NCBI RefSeq assembly: GCF_002295065.1
Contig: NZ_NSGG01000004.1
Span: 1 to 64,000, forward strand
Reading direction: 5' to 3'
From: Mesorhizobium sp. WSM3859
GTDB taxonomy: Bacteria; Pseudomonadota; Alphaproteobacteria; Rhizobiales; Rhizobiaceae
DNA: 64,000 nt
Position numbers and translations under genes: made by a program. Within the stretch, counting starts at the first letter, position 1, and the number at the start of each line of letters is the position of its first letter. This document shows positions 55,353 through 64,000 of the stretch, piece after piece. The notes beneath the pieces are model-generated. The model searched no databases and had not been told where the DNA came from. It saw only the letters and a program-made list of their open reading frames with translations.

Positions 55353-56140
55353 AGACTGGACGCTTCTGGGCCTGGGTCGTCTTCATCCTTGGCGCGGCCT
55401 ATTTCTTTATCCCGCTGATCGCGACTGCGGAATTCTCGATGCGCATGCGTCGCGGCGCCTACTCGTTCGACGCCTATCAGATCGTGCTTGGCGACGCCCG
55501 CTTCCAGGCGACATTCATGTACTCGGTGGTTGCCGCCATATTCACCATCATCCTCGGCGTGCTGGTGGTGGTGCCGGCGGCCTATTGGATCCGCCTTCGC
55601 CTGCCGCAGCTCAGGCCGATCGTCGAGTTCATCACGCTGCTGCCGCTTGTCATCCCGGCAATCGTCATCGTCTTCGGCTACATCAGAATGTACGGCTCGA
55701 ATTCGCCGCTGCCGTTCCTGGCAAACGATACGGCCACCAACGCCCTGCTTGTGATCGGCTACGCGACGTTGTCGCTGCCTTATATGTATCGGGCGGTGGA
55801 TACCGGCCTTCGCACCATTGATGTGCGCACGCTGACGGAAGCGGCGCAGATCCTCGGCGCCGGCTGGTCCACGATCATTACTCGGGTGATTCTGCCAAAC
55901 GTGCTGATCGCTGTGCTCTCCGGCGCCTTTCTGACTTTCGCCATCGTCATCGGCGAATTCACGATGGCGAGCCTGCTGAACCGTCCGGCGTTCGGGCCGT
56001 ATCTGCAGAATATCGGCGCCAACCGCGCCTATGAGCCGGCGGCACTTGCCATCATCGCCTTCGCCATCACCTGGGGCTGCATGTCGCTGATCCAGATCCT
56101 GTCCCGTTTCGCGCCGAAATCGGCGAACCGACCGAATTGA
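55349..56140 (+). CDS. ABC transporter permease 2 (PotC-like)
   Basis: A 263-residue permease with six transmembrane segments and the EAA-type loop LTEAAQILGAGWSTIITRVILP. It overlaps permease 1 by four bases and precedes the ATPase by 15 bases. The two permease subunits form the channel of a spermidine/putrescine-type importer. Confidence 0.92.
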   Translation: MKTGRFWAWVVFILGAAYFFIPLIATAEFSMRMRRGAYSFDAYQIVLGDARFQATFMYSVVAAIFTIILGVLVVVPAAYWIRLRLPQLRPIVEFITLLPLVIPAIVIVFGYIRMYGSNSPLPFLANDTATNALLVIGYATLSLPYMYRAVDTGLRTIDVRTLTEAAQILGAGWSTIITRVILPNVLIAVLSGAFLTFAIVIGEFTMASLLNRPAFGPYLQNIGANRAYEPAALAIIAFAITWGCMSLIQILSRFAPKSANRPN

Positions 56141-56155
56141 GCTGAGAGAAAAGCC

Positions 56156-57220
56156 ATGGCCGAGCCATTCCTGTCCATCCAGCATGTGCGAAAGTCCTAC
56201 GGCACCAACACCGTGGTGCAGGATTTCAGCCTCGATGTCGAACCCGGCGAATTCGTCTCCTTCCTCGGCCCGTCCGGCTGCGGCAAGACGACGGTGCTGC
56301 GCATGGTCGCTGGCTTCGAAGAGCCGTCGGCCGGCAAGATCGTCGTTGGCGGCAAGGACATCACCCGGTTGAAGCCCAACCAGCGCAATGTCGGCATGGT
56401 GTTCCAGGCCTATGCGCTGTTCCCGAACCTGACCGTGGCGCAGAACATCGGCTTCGGGCTCAAGGTGGCGGGCATGTCGAAGCCGGCCATCGATTCCCGA
56501 GTCGCCGAGATGCTCGACATCATCAAGCTGCCGCAGATGGCCGACCGCTATCCCTACCAGCTCTCGGGCGGCCAGCAGCAGCGCATCGCGCTCGCGCGGG
56601 CGATTGCTCCGAAACCCAAACTGCTTCTGCTCGACGAGCCGCTGTCGGCACTCGACGCCAAGGTGCGTGTATCGCTGCGTGAGGAAATCCGCTCGATCCA
56701 GAAGAAGCTCGGCATCACCACCATCTTCGTCACGCATGACCAGGAAGAGGCGCTGTCGATCTCCGACCGCATCGCGGTGATGTATGGCGGCAGGGCCGAG
56801 CAGGTCGGCACGCCATTCGAGATCTACAACCGGCCGGCAACCAAGTTCGTCGCCAATTTCGTCGGCACGCTCAACGTGCTGGAAGGCAAGGTCACCGACG
56901 CCGCCTCGGGCAAGGTGCAGGTCAACAGCCAGGAAGTCTCGCTCAAGGGCAAGCTCAACGGCTCCAAGTCCGGCGACACGCTGTCGCTCGCGCTGCGGCC
57001 AGAAGCGATTTCGCTGGGGCGGCAGCCTGGCCATGACGCCAGCCTGTCGGGCGAGATCGCCGAAGTGCATTTCCTCGGCTCTGTGATCCGCGTGCGCGTC
57101 GGCATCGGCGGCAACACGGTGTCGCTCGACACATTCAACAATTCGACGACGCCGCCGCCGGTCGTCGGCGACAAGGCGGACATTTCGTTCTCGTCGGGCG
57201 ATATGCTGGTTCTGCACTAG
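56156..57220 (+). CDS. ABC transporter ATP-binding protein (PotA-like)
   Basis: A 354-residue ATPase with Walker A GPSGCGKT (residues about 39-46), Q-loop, signature LSGGQQQRIALARA, Walker B LLLLDEPLSALD and the H-loop VTHDQEEA. A C-terminal TOBE-type regulatory domain (about 275-350) is typical of PotA/FbpC. Last gene of the four-gene transporter. Confidence 0.94.
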   Translation: MAEPFLSIQHVRKSYGTNTVVQDFSLDVEPGEFVSFLGPSGCGKTTVLRMVAGFEEPSAGKIVVGGKDITRLKPNQRNVGMVFQAYALFPNLTVAQNIGFGLKVAGMSKPAIDSRVAEMLDIIKLPQMADRYPYQLSGGQQQRIALARAIAPKPKLLLLDEPLSALDAKVRVSLREEIRSIQKKLGITTIFVTHDQEEALSISDRIAVMYGGRAEQVGTPFEIYNRPATKFVANFVGTLNVLEGKVTDAASGKVQVNSQEVSLKGKLNGSKSGDTLSLALRPEAISLGRQPGHDASLSGEIAEVHFLGSVIRVRVGIGGNTVSLDTFNNSTTPPPVVGDKADISFSSGDMLVLH

Positions 57221-57406
57221 GCTGTGTCGATATTCAGGTGAGGCCGGCCCGCAAATGGCGATCTCCTGCGCTTCCGGTGCTGGCTGAAGCGCATCAGGCC
57301 AGTGCAATGTGGCGTGTAGCCGGGCAATATCGACGCGCCGGTATAATCAACAGCATCCTTGTCTCAGGGTACTGCCAAGCTGCGTGCTTCGCCGCTACGA
57401 TAAGCC

Positions 57407-58960
57407 ATGGCCCTCTTCGAGCTCACCCTCATCCTGCTTCTCATCGCGGTCGCACTGACGGCGCTGTCGCGCCGTCTTGAAATACCCTATCCGTCGCTGC
57501 TGGCGCTCGCCGGTGTTGCGCTGGCTTTCGTGCCGGGCGCGCCAGTGATCGAAATCGATCCCGAACTGGCGCTGGCGCTGTTTATCGCACCGGTGCTGCT
57601 CGACGCCGCCTACGACACGTCGCTGCGCGACCTGAAACGCTACCGGCTGTCGCTGGTGCTTCTGGCGCTCGGCGCCGTCGTCTTCACGGCCGTGGCGGTC
57701 GCCTTCGTCGGCTGGAAGATGGCCGGTCTGCCGATCGCGGCGGCGATCGCGCTCGGCGCCATCGTTGCGCCGCCGGACGCGGTGGCGGCAAGCGCCGTGC
57801 TCAACCAGTTCAAGGTGCCGCACCGCATCACCGCCATCCTGCAGGGCGAGAGCCTGCTCAACGACGCCACGGCGCTTTTGATCTACCGGATTTCGGTTGC
57901 GGCAGCGATCGGCACGCTCATGCTGAAAGACGCAGTGCCCGTCATCCTGCTAGCCACGATCGGCAGCGTTGTCGGCGGCTATCTGTTCGGCCGCCTCTCG
58001 GTGATCGCGCTCGAGCGCATCGAAGATGCGGCAAGCAGCACCGTGGTGCAGTTCGCCGGGACCTTCGCGGTGTGGATCATCGCCGACAAGCTCGGCCTTT
58101 CGGCCATCATCACCATCGTCGTCTACGCCATCACCATCGCGCGCCGCGCGCCGCGCCGCATGACGGCCAGACGCCGCGTCAGCACCTATTCGGTCTGGGA
58201 GTCGGCGGTATTCGTGCTCAACGTGCTGGCTTTCGTGCTGATGGGCCTTCAGGCCCGGTCGATCGTCGGCCGGCTCTCCGGTGACGGACAGGGCGAGGCC
58301 TTTTTGTTCGCCGCGACGGTGCTGGCCATCGTCATCGTGGCGCGTATCGTCTGGGTGGCGGGCTATGTCGCGGTCATACGCTGGTTTGCCCGCTACGCCA
58401 GCGAGGAGGAAAGGCGCGATGGCCCGACATTCCCCGGCGCCGTGCTCGTCGGCTGGTGCGGCATGCGCGGGCTGGTGACACTGGTCGCAGCCGTTGCCTT
58501 GCCCGCCAACTTTCCTGGGCGTGACCCGATCGTGCTTGCCGCCTTCGCCGTGGTGCTGGGCACGCTGGTGCTGCAGGGCATGAGCCTGAAGCCGCTGCTG
58601 CGCTGGCTCGACTTCCCGCGCGATACCACGGTCGACGGCGAGGTGGCGCTGGCGCGCGTCGCCATCATGCAGGCGGCGCTCGACGTGCTCAGCCGCAAGA
58701 ATTCGGCCGCGGCGGCTGTGGTGCGCGAGCAATATGAGGCGCAGCGCAAGGTCGCGGAGAACCCGGAGGACGCGCAAGCGGCGACCGAGTATGACCGGCT
58801 GCGGCTCTACGCCATCAACCGCCAGCGCGACACGCTGGAAGAATTGCGCCGCAACGGCACGATCGGCGACGAGGCCTATCACCGGCTGGAAGAGGAGATC
58901 GACTGGGCGGAACTGGCTGCGTCGCCGGCCGGAAGCTTCCAGCCACTGACGACCTATTAG
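57407..58960 (+). CDS. CPA1 Na+/H+ antiporter (NhaP/NHE type)
   Basis: A 517-residue antiporter with about 12 transmembrane segments and a cytoplasmic tail of about 120 residues. The ion-exchange motif ALGAIVAPPDAVAASAVL and GESLLNDATALLIYRI are characteristic of NhaP/NHE proteins. It exchanges Na+ (or K+) for H+ to control internal pH and salt. The tail ends WAELAASPAGSFQ. It is preceded by a 186-base gap without clear features. Confidence 0.92.
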   Translation: MALFELTLILLLIAVALTALSRRLEIPYPSLLALAGVALAFVPGAPVIEIDPELALALFIAPVLLDAAYDTSLRDLKRYRLSLVLLALGAVVFTAVAVAFVGWKMAGLPIAAAIALGAIVAPPDAVAASAVLNQFKVPHRITAILQGESLLNDATALLIYRISVAAAIGTLMLKDAVPVILLATIGSVVGGYLFGRLSVIALERIEDAASSTVVQFAGTFAVWIIADKLGLSAIITIVVYAITIARRAPRRMTARRRVSTYSVWESAVFVLNVLAFVLMGLQARSIVGRLSGDGQGEAFLFAATVLAIVIVARIVWVAGYVAVIRWFARYASEEERRDGPTFPGAVLVGWCGMRGLVTLVAAVALPANFPGRDPIVLAAFAVVLGTLVLQGMSLKPLLRWLDFPRDTTVDGEVALARVAIMQAALDVLSRKNSAAAAVVREQYEAQRKVAENPEDAQAATEYDRLRLYAINRQRDTLEELRRNGTIGDEAYHRLEEEIDWAELAASPAGSFQPLTTY

Positions 58961-59065
58961 AGCGGCTCGCAGACCGTCGGCTGGATCACTCGCCTGCCTA
59001 CGCGGCACATTGCAACGTCGCCTGCGGGGCGCTAGTGCGATCATAAGAAGTGAGCCGGTTAATCA

Positions 59066-59983
59066 ATGAAGCTGATCAGCTACAATATCCAGTATGGCTA
59101 TGGCAGCGACGGGCGCTACGATCTCGCCCGCGCCGCCAGGTTGGTTGATGGTGCCGACATCATCGCGCTGCAGGAGGTCGAGCGGCATTGGCTACGCAGC
59201 AATGAGGACGACCAGCCCGCGATCATGTCCGGTTTGCTGCCCGACTATTATTGGGCCTACGGCCCGGCCTTCGACATGGACGCCAGCGAGAAGCGCGACG
59301 GTCGCGTCGTCAACCGCCGGCGGCAGTTCGGCACGATGGTGCTGTCAAGGCTGCCGATCGTCTGGTCGCGGCTGCACACGCTGCCGCTGCGGCGCACGCT
59401 GAGGCCGCTCAACACGCGCAACGCCGCGCTCGAATGCATGATCCGCACCCCGGCCGGACCGGTGCGAGTGCTCTCCTTGCATCTGGCGCATATCGCGGCC
59501 GAGGAGCGGCTGGAGCAGATCGACTATCTGCTTGCCGAGCATCGTCGTGCGCCATCCGACGGCGGCCCGTGGAGCGGCGCCGACGACGAGCCGCAGCGCA
59601 ACTGGTCGAACGGCCAGGCGGAGCCCGAAAACCCTCAAGCGGCGATCTGGCTTGGCGATTTCAACATGGAACCAGGCAGCGCTGAATACCAGCGTATTAC
59701 CGGCAGCATGCCGTATCATCCCGGCGCCGCCTATATTGACGGGTTCGTCGATGCCGCTTCCGTCGCCGCCGAGCCCACTGCGGACTTCCATACGCACGAA
59801 AAGATCATCGACGGCAGGCTGGCGAAGCGCCGGCTCGACCATTGCTTCGTCGGCGGCATGCTGGCCGGGCGCGTGCGTTCGGTGAGCGCCGACATCGGCG
59901 AGGTGGCTTCGGACCATTTTCCGCTCAGGGTCGATGTCGATCTGGAAACGCCGGGCATTGCCCCAGGCCTGGCAGGCAGGTGA
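59066..59983 (+). CDS. Endonuclease/exonuclease/phosphatase-fold protein
   Basis: A 305-residue cytoplasmic hydrolase of the EEP superfamily: SYNIQYGYGSDGRYDLARAA, IALQEVERHW (metal Glu), RVLSLHLAHI, LGDFNMEPGS and SDHFPLRVDV are all in order. Members hydrolyse phosphodiesters in nucleic acids, lipids or inositol phosphates; the substrate cannot be predicted. The downstream EamA-like gene starts eight bases later. Confidence 0.88.
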   Translation: MKLISYNIQYGYGSDGRYDLARAARLVDGADIIALQEVERHWLRSNEDDQPAIMSGLLPDYYWAYGPAFDMDASEKRDGRVVNRRRQFGTMVLSRLPIVWSRLHTLPLRRTLRPLNTRNAALECMIRTPAGPVRVLSLHLAHIAAEERLEQIDYLLAEHRRAPSDGGPWSGADDEPQRNWSNGQAEPENPQAAIWLGDFNMEPGSAEYQRITGSMPYHPGAAYIDGFVDAASVAAEPTADFHTHEKIIDGRLAKRRLDHCFVGGMLAGRVRSVSADIGEVASDHFPLRVDVDLETPGIAPGLAGR

Positions 59984-59990
59984 ACCGGGC

Positions 59991-60836
59991 ATGACGCTTT
60001 TCGTCTTCCTTGCGGTGCTCTCGGCTGCCGCCATGCATGCGATCTGGAACGCACTGGTCAAGGTGCATCTCGATCGCTTCCTGTCGATCACGCTGATGAC
60101 GCTCGGCATGGGCGCCGCGGCACTCGTGGCGCTGCCCTTCGTCGAAGTGCCCAAGGCCGAGGTCTGGCCATTCATCCTCGCATCGGTTTTCTTTCACATG
60201 GGTTACCGGACATTCCTGATCGGCGCCTACAAAGCCGGCGATTTCGCCCAGACCTATCCGCTGGCGCGCGGCACCGCGCCGCTGCTTTCGGCGCTGGGCG
60301 GCATCGTGTTGGTCGGGGAGGTGCCTGCGCCGCTCGCCATCGTCGGCATTTTGCTGTTGTCGATCGGCACGCTGGTCATGTCGTTTCGCGGCGGCGTCCA
60401 TCTCGAGCGGTTTAATTTGCGCGCGGTCGGTTTCGCGCTCGGCACGTCGATCTTCATCGCCAGCTATACGCTGTCCGACGGCAGCGGCGCGCGGCTCGCG
60501 GCGACCGCGACGAGCTACGCTGCCTGGCTATTCGTCTGCGATGCGACCTGGGCGCTGGTGCTGTGCGTCGCCTTTCGCGGGCCACAGTCGCTGCCCGTGC
60601 TGGCGCGCGACTGGAAGGCAGGGCTGTTTACCGGCGTGCTCAGCGGCGCGGCTTACTGGATCGTCATGTGGGCGATGACCAAGGCGCCGATCGCCTCGGT
60701 CGCGTCGCTGCGCGAGACGTCGATCCTGTTCGCCATGCTGATCTCGGTGCTGGCGCTGGGCGAGAAGATGACGGCCTGGCGCGCGGCCGCTGCGCTCGGC
60801 ATCGTCGCGGGTGTCGTCGCGCTGAGAATGGGTTGA
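59991..60836 (+). CDS. EamA/DMT-family transporter
   Basis: A 281-residue transporter with about ten short transmembrane segments in two homologous halves, as in the drug/metabolite exporters. FHMGYRTFLIGAYKAGDFAQTYPLARGTAPL in the first half and AMTKAPIASVASLRETSILFAML in the second are typical. It starts eight bases after the EEP gene and its stop is seven bases from that of the convergent MFS gene. Confidence 0.87.
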   Translation: MTLFVFLAVLSAAAMHAIWNALVKVHLDRFLSITLMTLGMGAAALVALPFVEVPKAEVWPFILASVFFHMGYRTFLIGAYKAGDFAQTYPLARGTAPLLSALGGIVLVGEVPAPLAIVGILLLSIGTLVMSFRGGVHLERFNLRAVGFALGTSIFIASYTLSDGSGARLAATATSYAAWLFVCDATWALVLCVAFRGPQSLPVLARDWKAGLFTGVLSGAAYWIVMWAMTKAPIASVASLRETSILFAMLISVLALGEKMTAWRAAAALGIVAGVVALRMG

Positions 60837-60843
60837 TTGCCAT

Positions 60844-62061
60844 TCACCCGAACACGGTCATCACCTCGCCGCGCTTCTCGGGGCTGAAGCGGACGACGAC
60901 GATGATGCAGACGGCAACCACGCCGGCAAACAGCGCCAGCGCGTAACCGTAGCTGCCTCCCGGCGCTTCGGCGATGCCGGCCTGATACGGACCGCCGCAC
61001 GAAGCGGCAAGGTTGCCGGCCTGATAGATGAAGCCAGGCAGGGTCGCCCGCACCGAGCCCGGCGACAGTTCATTGAGATGCACCGGGATGACGCCCCAGG
61101 CGCCTTGCACGGCCACCTGCATGATAAAGGCGCCGATCGCCAGCATGAAGGGCGTGGTCGTATAGGCCCAGAGCGGGATCGCCGGCAGGGCGATCAGGCA
61201 AGCGAGCGTGATGGCGTTGATGCGGCCGATCTTCTCCGACAACGCGCCGAAGGCCAGGCCGCCGACGATGGCGCCGATGTTGGCGACGATGGTGATCCAA
61301 CTCACCGTGTGCGGATCGAAGCCGTGCTGCTTCTTCAGGAAGGTCGGATAGAGGTCCTGCGTGCCATGGCTGAAGAAGTTGAAGAACATCATCAGCACCA
61401 CGGCATAGAGCGCGATGCCCCAGTGCTTCTGCAGCGTTTCGAGAAGACCGGGCCGTGCCTGCGAACGGCCTTCGACGAAAGCAGGCGATTCCGGCACATG
61501 CGAACGGATGAACAGCACGATCAGCGCCGGCGCGAAGCTCAAGAGGAACATGGCGCGCCAGCCGATGGTGAAGTCGCCGATCTTCTGTCCGTAGAGCAGT
61601 CCGTAAGCGACAGCGGCCAGCAGGTAGCCGGCCGGATAGCCGCATTGCAGGATGCCCGAGACCATGCCGCGCGCGTTGGGGGGAATGGATTCCATGGCAA
61701 GCGAGCTGCCCAAGCCCCATTCGCCACCCATGGCGATGCCGAACAGCGCGCGCAGCGCCAGGAATATGCCGAGGTTGGGCGAGAAGGCGGCCAAGGCGCC
61801 GATCACCGAATAGCTGACGATATTCAGCATCAGAATAGGCTTGCGGCCGTATCTGTCGGCAAGCATGCCGAAGAAGAACGCGCCGATGAAGCGCGTCGCC
61901 AGTGTCAGGAACAGTGCTTTGGAGACCGCCGGCACGTCGGTTTGGAATTCAGCGGCAATATCGGTGAGCAGGAAGGTCAGAAGGAAGAAATCGAAAGCGT
62001 CGAGCGTCCAGCCCAGAAAGGATGCGACTACGGTTTTCTTCTGTTCGCTGGTGAGGTTCAA
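60844..62061 (-). CDS. MFS transporter, AAHS/sugar-acid type
   Basis: A 405-residue major facilitator with 12 transmembrane segments: DAFDFFLLTFLLTDIA in segment 1, GMLADRYGRKP in the loop 2-3 and GGEWGLGSSLAMESIP in segment 4, the pattern of the aromatic acid/sialic acid type. A TTG start at 62061 is preferred because GGAG lies eight bases upstream, whereas the longer frame from 62130 has no such site. It may carry a substrate or product of the GMC oxidoreductase two genes upstream. Confidence 0.85.
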   Translation of the reverse strand: MNLTSEQKKTVVASFLGWTLDAFDFFLLTFLLTDIAAEFQTDVPAVSKALFLTLATRFIGAFFFGMLADRYGRKPILMLNIVSYSVIGALAAFSPNLGIFLALRALFGIAMGGEWGLGSSLAMESIPPNARGMVSGILQCGYPAGYLLAAVAYGLLYGQKIGDFTIGWRAMFLLSFAPALIVLFIRSHVPESPAFVEGRSQARPGLLETLQKHWGIALYAVVLMMFFNFFSHGTQDLYPTFLKKQHGFDPHTVSWITIVANIGAIVGGLAFGALSEKIGRINAITLACLIALPAIPLWAYTTTPFMLAIGAFIMQVAVQGAWGVIPVHLNELSPGSVRATLPGFIYQAGNLAASCGGPYQAGIAEAPGGSYGYALALFAGVVAVCIIVVVRFSPEKRGEVMTVFG

Positions 62062-62155
62062 GGCAGTGCTCCTTTTGCATTCCCCAGAAGGAGCGATATG
62101 TTCCACGGCGGGCAAAAGAGAACGGGACAACCGCCGGTTTTAAGCCGGCGAGCGG

Positions 62156-62473
62156 TCACATTTGCGTCACCTCGAGATCAATGACCATCAGCCCCTCGGT
62201 GCCGCCTTCGAGGGCGGCGACAAGGCGCGCGCCGGCGCGCTGGTGCGCCTCATGCACCAGATAGGCGTCGCGCGCGGCGGCATCGCGGAAATCGATGGTG
62301 AAACCATGCGTGAAGCCGCGCGCGAAAGGCTCGGGGCTGACATTGGGGCTGAAGTGCACCTTGCCCATGCCGTCGATGACGGCGCGCAAGGCTTCGAGAT
62401 CGGCATGGATCGCCGCCCGCTCGGTTTCAGGAACGTCGTCGCGAAAGCGGACAAAGACGCAATGCCGGATCAT
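62156..62473 (-). CDS. Dabb-family (stress-responsive A/B barrel) protein
   Basis: A 105-residue protein of the dimeric alpha+beta barrel family, beginning MIRHCVFVRFRDDVPETE, with the FTHGFTIDFRD and YLVHEAHQ motifs of Dabb domains. The biochemical role is unclear in bacteria. It starts 10 bases after the GMC oxidoreductase stop, so the two share an mRNA. Confidence 0.88.
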   Translation of the reverse strand: MIRHCVFVRFRDDVPETERAAIHADLEALRAVIDGMGKVHFSPNVSPEPFARGFTHGFTIDFRDAAARDAYLVHEAHQRAGARLVAALEGGTEGLMVIDLEVTQM

Positions 62474-62483
62474 TGTTGATGCC

Positions 62484-64000
62484 TCATGCCGCCTTGTTGC
62501 CCTTGAACACGGCCGGCGGCAGCGGCTCGCGGCCGAGGATCAGGTCAGCGCCTTTTTCACCGACCATGATGGTCGGCGCATTGGTGTTGGAGGAGGGGAC
62601 GCGCGGCATCACCGACGCATCGCAGACGCGGAGATTTTCGATGCCGCGCAGCCTGAGATCCGGTGTCACCACGGCCATCGCGTCATGGCCCATGCGGCAG
62701 GTGCCGACCGGGTGATGATCGGTCTTGGAGGTGCGGCAGGCATAGTCGAAGAGGTCGTCGTCGCTTTGCAGGCTCGGGCCGGGCAGCACCTCGCGCAGCA
62801 CGTAGGGTTGCAGCGCCTTCTGGCGCACGATCTCGCGCGCCAGCCTGAGCCCCTTGATCGACATGTCGCGATCATAGGGGTCGGACCAGTAGTTCGGGTC
62901 GATCAGCGGGTGGTCGGCCGGGTCGGCGCTCTTCAGCCGCACCGTGCCGCGCGAACGCGGACGCAGGAAGGCGGAGTTCAGCGTCACGCCCGGGTTCTTC
63001 AGCTTCTCGACCCCGGCCTCGATGCCTGAGCCAAGGCCGAGATGGAACTGGATGTCGGGCGAGGCGGCGGTCGGATCGGCGTACCAGAAGCCGCCGGTCT
63101 CGAAGAGGCTCGAGGCGACGGGTCCATTCTTGAACAAAAGGTACTGCAGCCCGGCCCACATCGTGCGGTGCAGCTTGGCGTAGTTGTCGTAGGTATAGTC
63201 GCCGGTGCATTCGGCGATCACGAAGAGGTCGAGATGGTCCTGCATGTTGGAGCCGACGCCGGGCAGGTCGTGGACAGGCGTCAAGCCGACCGATTTCAGA
63301 TGATCGGCCGGGCCGATGCCCGACTGCATTAAGAGCTTGGGCGAACCGATGGCGCCTGAGGAGACGATCACTTCGCGTTCAGCGCGCAGGATGGTCTTTT
63401 CACCGCCTGGCTTGTCGACCGCCTCGATGCCCATGGCGCGGCCCTTCTCGATGACGATGCGGGTGACCAGCACGTCGGTCCTGACCGTCAGATTCTTGCG
63501 ATCGCGGATCGGTTTCAGATAGGCGACGGAGGCGGACGAGCGGCGCGCATTCTTTTGGGTCAGCTGGTAATAGCCGACGCCTTCTTGGGCAGCGCCATTG
63601 AAGTCCGGGTTGAAGGGTATGCCCATCTCCTGTCCGGCGCGGAAATAGGCCTCGCAGATCGGCAGCGGCGAGATCGGGTTCGACACGCCGAGCGGGCCTT
63701 GGTCGCCATGAAAGTCGTTGGCGAAGCGCTGGTTGTTCTCGGCGCGCTTGAAATAGGGCAGCACGTCGCGATAGCCCCAACCGGCCAGGCCTTCCTCTTT
63801 CTCCCAGGCGTCGTAGTCGCGGGCGTTGCCGCGCGTGTAGATCTGGGCGTTGATCGATGAGCCGCCGCCGACCACCTTGGCCTGCGTGTACCAGAAGACG
63901 CGGTCCTTCATGTTTCTCTGCGGCACGGTCGACCAGCCCCAGGAGGCGATGCCCTTGGTCATCTTGGCGAAGCCCGCCGGCATGTGGATCAGCGGATGCC
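62484..64000 (-). CDS. GMC oxidoreductase (choline dehydrogenase-like), N terminus beyond the window
   Basis: The last 505 residues of a flavoprotein of the glucose-methanol-choline family; the N-terminal FAD motif lies off the right edge. Visible parts are VVGGGSSINAQIYTRG, the second family signature VSSGAIGSPKLLMQSGIGP, and the C-terminal HHPVGTCRMG with active-site histidine, followed by NTNAPTIMVGEKGADLI. Choline dehydrogenase or a related alcohol oxidation is likely, but the substrate cannot be fixed. Dabb and MFS genes follow in the same direction. Confidence 0.9.
   Translation of the reverse strand, partial: HPLIHMPAGFAKMTKGIASWGWSTVPQRNMKDRVFWYTQAKVVGGGSSINAQIYTRGNARDYDAWEKEEGLAGWGYRDVLPYFKRAENNQRFANDFHGDQGPLGVSNPISPLPICEAYFRAGQEMGIPFNPDFNGAAQEGVGYYQLTQKNARRSSASVAYLKPIRDRKNLTVRTDVLVTRIVIEKGRAMGIEAVDKPGGEKTILRAEREVIVSSGAIGSPKLLMQSGIGPADHLKSVGLTPVHDLPGVGSNMQDHLDLFVIAECTGDYTYDNYAKLHRTMWAGLQYLLFKNGPVASSLFETGGFWYADPTAASPDIQFHLGLGSGIEAGVEKLKNPGVTLNSAFLRPRSRGTVRLKSADPADHPLIDPNYWSDPYDRDMSIKGLRLAREIVRQKALQPYVLREVLPGPSLQSDDDLFDYACRTSKTDHHPVGTCRMGHDAMAVVTPDLRLRGIENLRVCDASVMPRVPSSNTNAPTIMVGEKGADLILGREPLPPAVFKGNKAA

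Overview
The window looks like a chromosomal segment of a Mesorhizobium-type alphaproteobacterium (Hyphomicrobiales). This is an inference from high GC, a groESL operon with a CIRCE operator, a soxBDAG operon, a dgdA/dgdR-like pair, DUF992 secreted proteins and mosaic palindromic intergenic repeats typical of rhizobia. No phage, integrase or intact insertion sequence is visible. Both ends cut a gene: groEL at the left and a GMC oxidoreductase at the right.

Layout. 1-1.3 kb: groES-groEL with RpoH-like promoter and CIRCE. 1.7 kb: tRNA-Ser(GGA). 2.3-5.7 kb: metallophosphoesterase, a Ser/Thr kinase-UspA fusion and two membrane proteins. 6-16.6 kb: nucleoside uptake and salvage (BMP binding protein, ABC ATPase, two permeases, cytidine deaminase, purine nucleoside phosphorylase, thymidine phosphorylase, then upp and add), with slyX, an anti-sigma-like membrane protein and an aspartic protease in between. 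16.8-20.8 kb: ubiE, ubiB and a CoaBC carrying an N-terminal FitA-like ribbon-helix-helix domain. 20.8-28.4 kb: dgdA/dgdR-like pair, MFS exporter, two DUF992 proteins, TPR lipoprotein, rpsU, SET-domain protein and YrdB-like protein. 28.6-33.8 kb: heterotetrameric sarcosine oxidase soxBDAG.

34.2-41 kb: a small exported protein, a TetR regulator and an acyl-CoA cluster (frameshifted SDR, APH-type kinase-like protein, MaoC hydratase, SDR, acyl-CoA dehydrogenase, MDR oxidoreductase) that recalls the ACAD10/11 and levulinate pathways. 41-44.5 kb: a compact four-gene module of GT87-type transferase, GtrB/ArnC-like transferase, ChbG/HpnK-like deacetylase and GtrA-like flippase, suggesting lipid-linked sugar decoration of an envelope glycan.

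44.6-57.2 kb: an RpiR regulator divergent from an N-formylglutamate amidohydrolase-like hydrolase, APC permease, glutamine-synthetase-like ligase, aldehyde dehydrogenase, iron alcohol dehydrogenase and a four-gene ABC importer. Together these fit catabolism of an amine or amino alcohol through gamma-glutamylated intermediates. A DUF7662-like/PIN toxin-antitoxin pair sits inside this cluster. 57.4-64 kb: Na+/H+ antiporter, endonuclease/exonuclease/phosphatase-fold protein, EamA-like transporter, MFS transporter, Dabb protein and the truncated GMC oxidoreductase.

The candidates for under-described biology are the RHH-CoaBC fusion with a FitA-like half-site, the gamma-glutamyl amino-alcohol cluster, the envelope glycan module with a YdjC-family deacetylase, the DUF7662-PIN pair, and a SET-domain gene whose ribosome binding site lies in a long inverted repeat. 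All functional claims rest on reading motifs by eye; no database search was run.
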